From Macrocystis pyrifera (lineage: Eukaryota; Sar; Phaeophyceae; Laminariales; Laminariaceae): 64,000 bases of DNA. Where the stretch lies: positions 6,815,901 to 6,879,900 of the forward strand of contig JASSKH010000010.1 of NCBI GenBank assembly GCA_031763025.1, read 5' to 3'. Within the stretch, counting starts at the first letter, position 1. Each line of letters begins with the position of its first letter. Below are positions 12,601-24,600 of the stretch, one piece after another. The notes below the pieces were generated by a model. It saw only the letters and a list, made by a program, of their open reading frames with translations, searched no databases and was not told the DNA's origin. The position numbers and the translations under genes are program-made.

Positions 12601-15600
12601 GTACGAACGCCACACCATCCACACCATTTCTGTTGCACCACAAGTAGCATGAGCCGTGCAACCCAGATGCCACCCGCAAAACAAATCGACATCCCCCGCA
12701 CACCATGAAACATGACCAGGAATTCTTCCCCGAAATATCTAACTGTGCATCTGCAGACGCATGTCGCGATAAGGGCAGCATGGTAGCGTCAATATATTCT
12801 TCACTGATGGGGCTCCTAAACCGAAACATTTGCTGTATTGTCACAGGATTATCATCGGCTTGTCCCTTCACACTATTGTTTTAATACACACCCGTCCATA
12901 GACCATGGCGTCCATTCGTCATAGCTTTTTTTCGATTTCTCCTTTGCGCGGCCAGCGTTTGGGTATAGGGGGTTACAGAGAACTCTCCCAAGTCGGGACG
13001 CCTTTTGAAAGAAACTATGTCGGGGTACACCTCCATCTCCCCGCACGCCTCTTCGCAACGTGCAATGGAGATGGATCTGATCTGTGTCCCTAGATCTGTG
13101 AACACGAGTGGATGATTGACAACAACACCTACCTCTCGCCCGGGAGCCGTCCGCTTCACTTCCCTTCCGGTGGAAGTCATCGAAGCGCTCGCACCAAACT
13201 CAGAAGCGTCGGGAGGCATGTCCGTGTACTTCTCGAAGGTATCCGCGAGGTACTTTCCGATGTTCGGACGGCCAAAAACCAGCGTCACCGGTTTGGCCGG
13301 CTTGCTTACCGTCCTGACGGACCCTCGTCGTCGCAGCTGGCCCTGGTAGAAGATTAGTCCGCGGCGACAGCAAAAACAAATCCGGCGGGGAGGATATAGA
13401 GCGGGCGTTCCACGTGGCATGCATGCATCTGGTCGTGTTATTTCCTGCTATGAACGGAACCCTTGCATGCCTACAATGCCGGGAGGGAGCAGCTTCTGGT
13501 TTGCACCGACCACAGGCGGACGTTGCTACGGTGCGGCCGGGAGTGTACACATGTGGCGCATCTGGTCGTAGTTGTATGGCCAATAGAACCTTCGTATACC
13601 AGAGGCAGAGATAACTGGGGGGAGGGGGGGGAGGGGGTTGTAGGGAAGGATCTTCGTTTTTATGGTTGCCGGGGGAAAACTATTGCTATTGCTCTCTCCC
13701 TCTTGTCTCATTGGACACTCAAACCGGGAGCACCGGAATTGAGAGCAGCTGGATCGCCACGTGTCGCCGTGTTCCCATCACGGTGAACGCCAGGTCCATG
13801 TCAATCATAGGTTTATGTACACACCGTTTTTCACCTCGCGCTTCTCAAACTGTACGAGGACTGCCGTTAGTAACCTGACAGGCGATGAAGTAGCGGTAGC
13901 GCTTTCGTGCAGTATGATCATTGCGGGTTCGTGGCCCCTCGTGGTTGCACCGTTTGGGTGGTACGAGCTCGATGTCGAGGCTCACCCACCGGTTTTGTTT
14001 ACGTTCCTTGTTTTGTGTCCCTCGATTTTCTGTTTCTTTGTGATAGTTTTGATGGGTATTCAACGTTCAAGCAAATCTTATCCTAGCCACAACGTAGCAA
14101 GCCTCGTCTCACCAAGTCAAACTTCTTCAGCGAGAGTGCCTCTTGGTCCACGACCGCCCGTCCTGCGCTGGTGTCAGGTTTGTCGGATTTCGTCTCCCCC
14201 TCGTCACCATTTTCGGTCATAGTCTCCATCCTGGGCAGATCAAGAGTTTGAGCGAAAGTGTGAGAAACAGTCGTTAGTTTTGCGCGGATGTGGCATTATT
14301 AAGGATTTTAGACTGTATACCCTTCGCCAAAATACGGTACACAGTTCGAGGCACGGAGCGTTCTACCATCGGGGTGCCTAAGTCGTACGGAGCACGTTTT
14401 GGTCGAAATAGTTCAGCCCGATGGCGGGCTACCCGACCGAATAAACCGAGGAAGATTTTAACAGATCTAACCGTTTTTCTTTAATGCGACAGCCTAGCTG
14501 ACCTACGCCATGGGATGGGATTACTCGTGGGGCTGAGCGTGCACCGTTTCTCAACGCCGATTGTTGCGTGAGGAGGCGTTCTACGATAGAGGTATCACAG
14601 TTGGGAACACGAAGTTATGAGCCGCCACGGCATCCTTACCGGGAGCCAGTTGAAGGAGGTACATACAGTACCCCAGTTCGTGGGGATATCTATCTGCACC
14701 TAAGCATTGAAGGTTCGGGGCGCGCCGCACACATCCCAAACATCACTCACGTTCACATGCTTGTTCCCGTTAAATCCCGCATTATAGGGCGACACAGGAG
14801 CCCTCAGAAAATATAGTGTGAATCCTTACCGTAGAATGCCTCCGAAATCGATACAGAGCAACCTTAAGGGAAAGAGTCTACAGTGAACAAATTATCAAAA
14901 TCCTTACAGATATGGCGGACACGACGGCAGAATACCCTGGGAGGTTGTGTCCCGTTCAGTCTTCGCATCACACACGCCACCACGCCACCAGCTCGACTGC
15001 CTTCGGGTGCTGTTTGTAATTAAAACCCCAGAACCCGCGTTCCAAACACGGTCCACGAATCACACCACAGCTCAGGTACGTTTGAAAATCAACCACTCAA
15101 TCGTTCGAATTCTGTGTTTACACAAATGTTTGCAACGATCTAAATTAAAAGTTCAGAGTGTTCACATCATGAATTGCCAAACTGTACTTTCGGTCCTGGA
15201 CAAGGCGGTAGCAACTGACCTTGGCTGTCCTTTGGGTGCGAAGGCGTTGCTTCTGATGACGGACCACGCCGCCTTGCGGAAGGATGGGGCCGTCTGCGAT
15301 ATCACATCAATTTTGGTTTTGACGGACGACAGCGGTGAAGCAACGGCCATGCAGCAGTGCAGAGAGCGTCGGCACAACCAAGGGGGGAAGGTGTCTTGAT
15401 TGAATCCCTTGAACCTAGAATAAGATGTTGTGGCTCTTCCTGCCGCCTCTTTTCCGTCCCGTACGGAAGTACCAACGTCACAGAAAACCATAACGCTCAT
15501 AATCGTACACGTATACTTCCGACTAATTCTAAAAACTAGCGTTCACGTAAACATCGGGCATATATATGCAGTCATCTACACAAAAATCTAAATCCTGTTC

Positions 15601-18600
15601 TCGTACGTAGCGTCTCCTGAGAAAAACGTCAACAAATATATTCAAATGATGATTTAGCTCGAGTTATTATTTAGTCATGCCTACCTAACTTACCCTCAAG
15701 CACACCACAACTATTGCTGTGCTGAGATGTTGCATACGCGAGAGAGGCGCGAGGTACATTATTACACCCTGCACATATGTAAGCGCAACAGCCGTGTCAC
15801 CTAGATTCTCCCCGGACAAGCAAGACCTACTTCACCAGCACTCGACCGTGCGAATCACGAGCCATCAAAGTTCTATCTCGCCCGGCACAATTTAGATCGC
15901 ACATGGGGATGGACTATGATCTATCTCCGTCGTGTGGAAGCAAGTGTTTTATAAAAAGCGCTTTGACAATCCTCACGCGGGTCGCCGTCGTCTGGAACAG
16001 CCTTGTCAGAGCTGTCTTGGTGTTCTCTTCGGGCTTCCCGGTCAGGTGCACGGTGCTGTTGACCTTCTTCAGCTGCTCAACGCGACAAACACAAACGCGC
16101 CACGGGATGTTTTACAATAGTTTGCGTCAAACGCATGCTAAGGGGGAGGGGTGGGGTCATGTCATGCGTGGTGGCCGTAGTGACACGACCTTAGACACAA
16201 GCGACCGTACACCTGGCATGCAACACTGGGACGGAAGCAGCGTCCGGTTTTCAAACGACCAAGCAGACATAAATTTCGTCCGGAGCCAAGCGCCGTCAGG
16301 TACACGGCGAGTCACATGCAGGGTGAGCGATAGAGTTACACAAAACACACGCACGTGTGTACACCTATCCCTATTTTGTGTTGAGGTTTGTCACGTCGAC
16401 ATCTTAGTATGCATGGCACCCAAAACTAGATTCGTGAAACAAACAACGTACACGTGCAAACAGTGCACAAGCTTTACAGACCTTCTGCTATAGATGTTCG
16501 TCCTATTTTGTCCGAGGCTCCTACGTCGCGCCAAGGCTTTCTGCTATAGAGGTTCGTCCTTTATTGCACAAGGCATATAAGTCGCGCCAAGGAGTACTGC
16601 GGGCTTCGAGACTGCTTGGGGATGTGTGCGGCGCATACCACCAATACTTCGACACAGATATCCCCACGGACTGTGGTACTGAACCTCCTTCAGTTGGTGC
16701 GCCGTGAGGACGCTGTGGTGGCTCAACCAGTAATGTTTCCTAAATGTCATACCTCCATTATAGAACGCCTCCATAACCGGTATCTGAATTACTGTACGTG
16801 ACGCCCCTGGGATTTCAGAGGAGAAAGTTGGATTTCGATGTTTCAATGCATGGAGCCGTACCGCCGCGGTGTCCGCGGGCGGCTGTCGGACTCGTTCCGG
16901 GGTCGGGATGAACGGGTTCGTGCGTCATCAGGGCTGCGGTGGCTAAACTGTGGCGTGAGTCTCGCCGCGCACCTGCTTCTCGAAGAGGGCGACTATTCCG
17001 CCGTCCCTCGACATCCACATGAGGTGGATGTTCTTGCGCGACGCGAACCTTCACCGGCAACCCAACGACAGGACGTTGAGCCCGGAGAATCAACCGCAAA
17101 CGAACGGTGGTAAACACGGGGCATTTGATTAGGTGTCGGCGTGAGACCTAGGACAGTTAACAATACAAGAAGCAGTGGCATGACACTTGGGAGATATCTG
17201 CCTACGGTATGTCCACCTCGCATTTGTTAAATAAACACCATGCCCTGCACACACACTAGCCCGAATTACTGGGTACGGAAGACCCGTTACAGGCGCACCA
17301 CACCACGGTATTGCCGCTGCGAACCGGGGGGGGGGGGGCAGCCCGATACACGCTCGACTACTGTGCTGCGGCCCCGCAGCTGGCCGGAGTGCGAGAGATC
17401 GTGTGACTACTGAAGAATATGCATCACCAAACCACGTTACGAGAGGCATCGCGATGTACCGCGTAGACGTGAAGTTTATATCGGAGTGATATTCTATCAA
17501 ACTGTCTCGATGTTTCTCCATTTCTTGTACGCCCAACGAGACGGGCAGCAAAAGTCTCGCCACATTTGTCCCTTTTGGACCGCGGGTAGAAAGCGCGGGA
17601 ACACGGGAGAACGCTCAGTGTAAAAGCCAACCGTGTGCGTACCGTGTGCGGGCGGCGGCAGTAAAGTGCTGACAAAATGTGCCACACGATCTATCCACAC
17701 CCCTGACCCGTTCAATTCCTTGCGCCGGTGTTAAACCTTCGGACACTAAGGCGTGCTACGATGGTACGATGGGGATATAGCACTGTTAGGGTTAGGGTTA
17801 GGGTTAGGGTTATAGCACTGTTCGGCTAGACAGGTGAAACTCCTTCGCCTAAACTTCGTTGCGACACCTTTATGTAGCATGTTACAACCTTATTCGTGGA
17901 GAAACGTACTGTTAAAGCTCTTAGGATTGTTCGTCGGGCTTAGATATATTTTTTTAAAAATCAGAACGGAGATGTGCCACAGTTTACAATAGAAGAGAGA
18001 GAGCTACACAAGTGCGTAGAAAGCCTCAACACATTTAGCTGCTACGCGTGCGTGGCACGCCTCCACCACAATACTTCCACAAACAAATATTTCGGACAAA
18101 ATAAGTTCTTGGATGTTCCGCTTCCGAACACTACTCAATTTTAGCATGATGCTATACAATATCAGGTATTCCGTACGCTGAACTTCAGCAATGTGCTCCC
18201 AAGTATTCCGGACGCCAAGTTGTACCCAGGTGGAGTTTTGACAGCAGCGTGACCCACATCTTGACGAGGCTGGGAACCACATACCAGACTCCGCCGCGGC
18301 CCCTGACATCTATCCGGGAGACCGTGTATTGCATTTTTAAGGTCGCGACTACCGTAGAACGTGCACGTTTTAATCTAAGCACGTGCGGAGAATATTTAGT
18401 GTACCGTACGTTTTGATGAGGGGTATGGGTGGATGAATTTGATTAATTATTAACTTCGAGCTATGTAGTGTGGGTCAATTAATTCTGGCAAAGCAGGGAT
18501 CGATGTTGCAGGGAAAATCGACGGTCGACTAAGAGACCTGGCGATATATAGTTTTGTTTACAACACTTTCGTCACTTCATCCGATCGGGACGACAAGATT

Positions 18601-21600
18601 GTAACTCAAGCCCACCTCTCGATGATGGAAACGGCGGGTGTGATCCCGGCTCCGGTGCATACCAGCACAACTGTCCGACCACGAAACACACCGGACAGAG
18701 ATTGCGAGGGGGGGGGGGGGGGGGCGGGTCAGGGTGACGTGGTCGGCAAGAGAGTGCGGGAGGCGGGAGGGAGGGGTTTGGGGGGGGGGGGGGGGTGCGT
18801 ACGCATGCCTGCCTTAGTAGTTTGAACATTGACCGCGCATCCCTTTCGAGACGGACGGAGCACCATTCCTACTTCTAACAGAAACACCTTCAACAAGCGC
18901 TTATTACGTCGTTTCTATACATCACATGGATTTTTAGTGCCGATATTATCCCCTTGCTGTTTGGCCGGCGGTGGCCACGATCTATACCCTAGGATAGCGA
19001 TCGTTTTCTCGCTGTTATTTGGCGTATTAAACTCCTCCATGTCACATTCTTTCGTCTATTTCCCTCATTTCTTTGAACACATCCAGTTCCTCATTGTACA
19101 TTTCACATTGTCCTACTATGTGAGTTCTACTCTATTGCTTTGCCACACGGGCACATCTGTGAATCTACGTTCTCCTCCTCCCGGCTGCTGGCATACCTTT
19201 CTTCTTTCTGGCAGGTCCAAATCATCTAGACGAAATCGCAGTTTCAGCGTTTTCGCGAAGTCCATTGGGCCGTGAATACGTTTTCATTCCTATTCCTTCC
19301 CTCAATACCCCATATATCTCTCAAGTGTTTTTTTTCGATTCCAGCTTGTTTCTTAGCGCTAGCCTTCCCCTTCTTTCTATCAGTTTTTGTACTTGTGCTT
19401 TATACCTCCCAAAACGTCCCGGCGTATATCATCTCTTCTTGGTTTCCCCCTATTAGCTTCCTATACATTCCTAACCAGCTGTCCTTTTGTCGCTTTTTTT
19501 TCCCATATTGCCCTATCAACTATGGCTGGCAACCTCTTCTTAAGGCATGTGCGTTGCTTCTTTTGGACATTTCAACTTCCTTATGTCTCTATTTGTCTTG
19601 AGTGGGTGGATTCCCAGTTATGCTCTTAATATTGTACTTCGTATTACTATTAATAGTCGTACTTGAGCATCTTGGGATTTTTTCAGCTGCTGTCATCTGT
19701 AATGTTTCCAATTGTTTTGCGAGCTTCGCGTTCCTTTGCCGTACTTCTCTGGCATATTCTAGCTTTGGTACTATCACATTGATCAGGATACATTTCTTGG
19801 AGGGGTGGGGGGGGGAGTGTACTCGATAGGGGAGATATGCTCGATCTCATGCACGGCCGTAGTCGTATGACCATAGACCCTCACGTCCCTACGATGCCGA
19901 GACCGAACATGTCGGGGTTTCACTGACCAGGCAGACATTGCTCGCACCACACGCGAAGCGCCGTGAGGTGTCCGGCGAGTCGCATGAAGGGTAAGTTGCA
20001 TTTTATTAAGAATCGCTTGTGAGCCGGACTTACATATGGATGCCAGCTTCAATGAGCTAAATAAACATTGTTGGTGCAACCACTTGCAGACACAGCAATG
20101 GGAGTACAATGTAACTGCTTCTTAGGTGCCTTACCACACATACGTGATACGATCATTCCACTTGTGCAGAGCGGAGTAAACCTTCTTAACCTCGCACCAA
20201 CGATCTAACTAGGACCACCAGCTGTCTCCGACAGCCGAAAAAAAAAAACAAAACAACAAAAAGCGATACCCTGGTTGTCTAGCCCAAGTAGTGAGCGGCA
20301 TGTTTAACGGTGCCAACAGACGTCAACCCAAAATATAGGTAATAGGGTGGGTGGGGGTCTTCGGGGGCAAAGGACGCTCCAGTGCATGCTCACCAGTACA
20401 CCAACAACTCTTTGTTAGTGGATGAAAAGCGACAAACATGCAGCTTCCAGCGCAGGCAGGTCTCAATCATAACGATATCAATCATTTACAAGAGGGGGGG
20501 GGGGGAGTGTAAGAGGGCATTAATTGTGTGATATCATAGAGGTTGCCTTTTTGTTCATCAAGAATAATGACGGGTGCGCTGAGGAGTCTCGTTTCGTGCT
20601 GCAGTCCCGCTTTGGGGATGAACCAAGTAAATTGCGAGAGTCCGTCCCCAAAAAAACGGGACCGCTGTCTGAAAAGTGTTCCACGGCGAGTTTGTTGCGG
20701 CCGCTCTGCAGAGCCGCTCCACCGAAAAGTGTCAACCTTGTGCTTGTGCAGTCCCTCGTAAGTTCTCTTGCGAGCGCTTCTAACTAAGTTTTCAACCATG
20801 GGCTTGTTTGTTGCTTACTCTCGTCAACATAGTATCCGGAAGGGTGTAGGGCCAATCATCAGTCAGGCATGGAACCACTCGCCGGAGTGGCATAAGCGTG
20901 GCGGGGAAAATAATGGCATCAGACGCCCCCACCGTATGCGACCCTGGGCGGAAATGTAACAACCGATTGGTTTTCATTAAAAGGTCTAAACGATCCTTCT
21001 ATACCCGCCCAGAATGGTATTGCATCAGTTTTTTTTCTGACTGACGGGCCCCTCTACTGAGAAGCTCATCCATATCACAGCAGTGGTGGGTGCACTTGTA
21101 ATGTTCCCGAGGCTCTTCGCTCCAGGAGCTCCAATGTCTAAATCTCACCAAACAAAAGCGGCTTTCAGAAACTTGTTTTTCCTTGAAACGCTGGGCGATC
21201 AACCCCGTGGACGGTAGTATAGGTACATCACGAAAAACTGCAGTGGAAGCAAGCGAGATTGGGTTGCTCAAGAATCCCCACCTCAACAGGAATAGTTTGG
21301 ACGAAACGTACTATAACTAAAGCATTGAGGCATACCCGATCGTAGCACACGACATCTACCCTCAACAAATGTTTGCGATTATTACACGTCGGAGATGAGC
21401 GACAGAGAGCGTGCGTGAAAGCAAAGCAACATTTACCGTTGTCGAAGTAGATAGACTTCTCCATGAGGCTGGGCTGAGCCGCGGTGATCCACAGCGGGAG
21501 TCGAGGCTGCCCGAGGCCAAGGCTGAACAGTTCCTTCGTCCAGTCTCCCACCTGACGTGACATTAACGGTTCACAAACGGTTCAACGTCTATCGACATCA

Positions 21601-24600
21601 AGGGTCATGCGTGATGTGCTCGAAATGTGACCATTGAATACCGGCTGAAAATCAAGAATACTACAGGGTGCAAGACATAACCACTGAACGCCAAGAGAAC
21701 GACAATTTGACGGACGGCAGCGACATGCATGTGCTCCGGCACGGGTCGGTAGCACCGGAGTTTCCAAGAAAATTCTCAATACTACTACTCCTCACTTGGG
21801 GAGCTCCATACCCCACCCACAAACTGGTTTGAAACCATACATGTGTATACGGTTACCTCCATACCTCATCCACAAGTTCTTTCAGAAGCATTCATTTGTA
21901 CACATCAACTCCATACCTCACCCACAAAACTGATTTAGAAACATACATTTGTGTACGGTTAACAATATCAAACACCCCCCACGCCCAGCAAACAAAACCG
22001 GAAAACCCGAAACGAGGGTACCTATATACTGATATTCACTATGCGGTTGACGAGATTTACGACATGGGCTCAGTAGTGTTTTTGGCGACAATTTTTCTGG
22101 CAGACGGGAGTTCTTTATCCCTCTTAAGAACTTAGTACCGTTTCGGGGACAAACCACTCAAAGTCTAAGTAATTTGTCCTAAAACACGGGACTGCGGTCC
22201 TAAACGGGTCAACCCTTTTGGGACTGCAGTCCCGTTGTGCGGATGAAACGCTCGGAACTCAACAGCCAAAGACGTGCTTCTGCACGGCAGTGCACTGCCA
22301 GAAGGGTCACGGCAGGAACCACCCGAAATCATTGCAATCCCATTATAGCAGGGGGACATAGTAAGTAGGATCTATGGTACACACAAAAACCTATATATTT
22401 AATAATTTTTACGAACAAAATTTTGTCCCATTTACTATGGTCCCCCCGTAGTAATGTTTTATAACAAAGAAAATACTACAACACTTACGATAGCCCGCGG
22501 CTTTCTCAACTCCTTACTGTACAAGTAGTACCCAGCTGCACATAGACACGCACCTAACTCTAATTCCAGGTAAGCTGCCCCCGATTGTGCCAGCAATGGG
22601 AGTGCAGTCTTCAAGCGGGTTGAGTGATTATTTCTTTTTTTTCACATGCCTCTTTTGGGCCAAGACATACGGCAGGGTGTGGAAGGATCTGAGTTTCGAC
22701 GAAATCTTCGACCCCTCTCACCGCTCATGCATGACTACTGCTGTGCATGTAAAATACTGATAAATAGCGTTGATGACACACAAACGGTTTTCTAGCGACA
22801 TCGGGATCTCGGCGTCAGTCGAGGTGAAGAGTTCCTCTGGTGTGGTGTGTATAACGAAAAAATAGCTCCATGAGGGAGGCAAAAAGCTCCATCAATATAA
22901 AGCGTCCGAAAAATGAAGGCTCTAGTGTACCTCTGCACAGTGATACGCGTCTGGTAGTTATCACGACCCGCGTGCTAGAGGGTGGTTTGTGTGTGTTTTG
23001 GCCTTGAATGCCGACAGGTTCACCCGTCGGCACCTGGCGCACCCCGTGTCCGTGCCGATTCTTCAATCTTGGAGAGTTCAAATACTACGTTGTAAATGCA
23101 GCAAGGGAGAGTAGAAAACGCAGCACTACCGTAGGCCAAAAATTTATAATCTGTCGAGGGTACTTACCTAGTGTCTACGGGAAGTACCTACCGACTCTTC
23201 TTACTATTATGCTTGCCTTCCGACAATATAGCGTAGATGCCGTTCCTATATAAACCGAATATCCTTCCGTCAATCAGTAGTATTCCCCATACGTTTCTCT
23301 GCCAGCCGTTTCCCAGTTTCCATTCCCCACGTCGCTTCATTTTAGCTACCGGTATAGCATACCTGGTACCATATTCCTATTCGAATGCTGCAGTCATGTT
23401 TGATCTCAACATTATGTTTCGGCTGCATACCTAGGCGGTGAGATTGTTCGTCCTGAGTAAATGCTGTTTATCAACTCTTGGGTGAGATAAAAGAGAGCTC
23501 AAGCAACAAGCCTCGGAAACTTTACGACCTACCCCTACAAGGCAAACATTAGAGAGCTACTTCCGCAAGGCAAACAATAGCAGCTACCCTTATCAGTCAA
23601 TACTATCGGACAAATCCTTAGTGTAGGAACCCGCCGCGTCCGCCAAAAAACCATTTGTTTTTTGTCCGAATTGTTCATACTGCTGTTGTGTACCCTTATG
23701 CACGTAAACACGTTCCCTAGCGCACTATGCACTCACCGCTTCCACGTATACAGCCGCTCTAGGGGGCAGACCTGGCACCTGGATGATGGAGAAGGGGTGC
23801 CATTCGCTGCGACTGATGGTGGGAGAGTTCACGTAGATGTAAGACCCCGCCTTGAACGTGTATCCCCTGTGCAAACACGTAACCCGATTTAGGCCCGATA
23901 TTGATATGAAAGGTACACAGCAGGGCGCTGGGGAGCTAGCTCTAAGAGAGAGAGATATGCGTCGGAGGGCGAGGACGTAACCCCTGTTTTCTCCTACACA
24001 ACGTTCACACCTCAGGCAGATAGATTACTGATCTACTCGTACTCGTATATCGCTTGGGTTCTAGACCTGCCGCTGCGAGAAGCTGTGCAGGATCTGCGTG
24101 CAGTGGTACAGTTCTAACGCGGGGAGCGCGTTGCTACAGCAGCAGTAGACCACGCAGGCTGTACGGGGCACACCCGGCAACGTGGGGTACCTGTAGATCA
24201 TCCAACATCGGCAATAAGTCTGCCTCGAAGGCTCTTGATCATGTATATGGTACACAATGCACCTGTCTGAAAGTGCAAAAACTTCGAATATGTTACCATG
24301 CTGAAGTAAAGGGCTTCCCTTCCTGTCGCAGAGTTTTTTTCCCAAAACTTTTCGAGTCATAATTTTTTTAGAAAATTGTATCACGATAAGAAGGCGTTTT
24401 GTCACAATTTTTGAAATTTTTCACGAGCACAATTATCACCAAAGTTAAACCTCACACATTTGGAAAGCCAATAACAGGGAAATGTGGAAACAGTATGGAA
24501 ATTACCGAAAAAAAAGCTCTCCCACAAGATTGGGCGCGAACACTGCTCTCCCCCGCCGAAAGCGTGGCTGTTGTTCAACAGGAACCTTCTCGTAAAGAAA

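Larger units (their letters stand above)
11253..13132. other. Intron 14 of the FRE/NOX gene
   Basis: 1880 bp. It holds a decayed hairpin element (11517-11605), family H copy 2 (11730-11965) and MITE copy 2 (12286-12405). The open frame running on from exon 14 to 12881 lies inside this intron and is judged not coding. Confidence 0.7.
18671..21436. other. Intron 10 of the FRE/NOX gene
   Basis: 2766 bp. It is largely transposon-derived: G tracts and LINE-II (18780-19800), family C (19800-20230) and a hairpin element (20597-20680). Nothing is recognised at 20690-21436. Confidence 0.7.
21552..23736. other. Intron 9 of the FRE/NOX gene
   Basis: 2185 bp. It holds a minisatellite (21796-21962), hairpin elements (22127-22250) and MITE copy 3 (22350-22455). 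22460-23736 shows no recognised element. Confidence 0.7.

Noticed and set aside
12881-13132. Open frame continuing from exon 14 to a stop at 12881 as the gene's C-terminus
   Set aside because: It first looked like a family C-terminus (GVVV, CEEAC), but it lacks the conserved CG motif. Exons 15-17 supply that motif with correct phases and far better splice sites.
21120-21225. Candidate exon after exon 10 (frame with STGLIAQRFKEKQ)
   Set aside because: Phase was compatible, but it lacks the GxGxTP loop. The exon at 18616-18670 has the loop and fits both neighbours.
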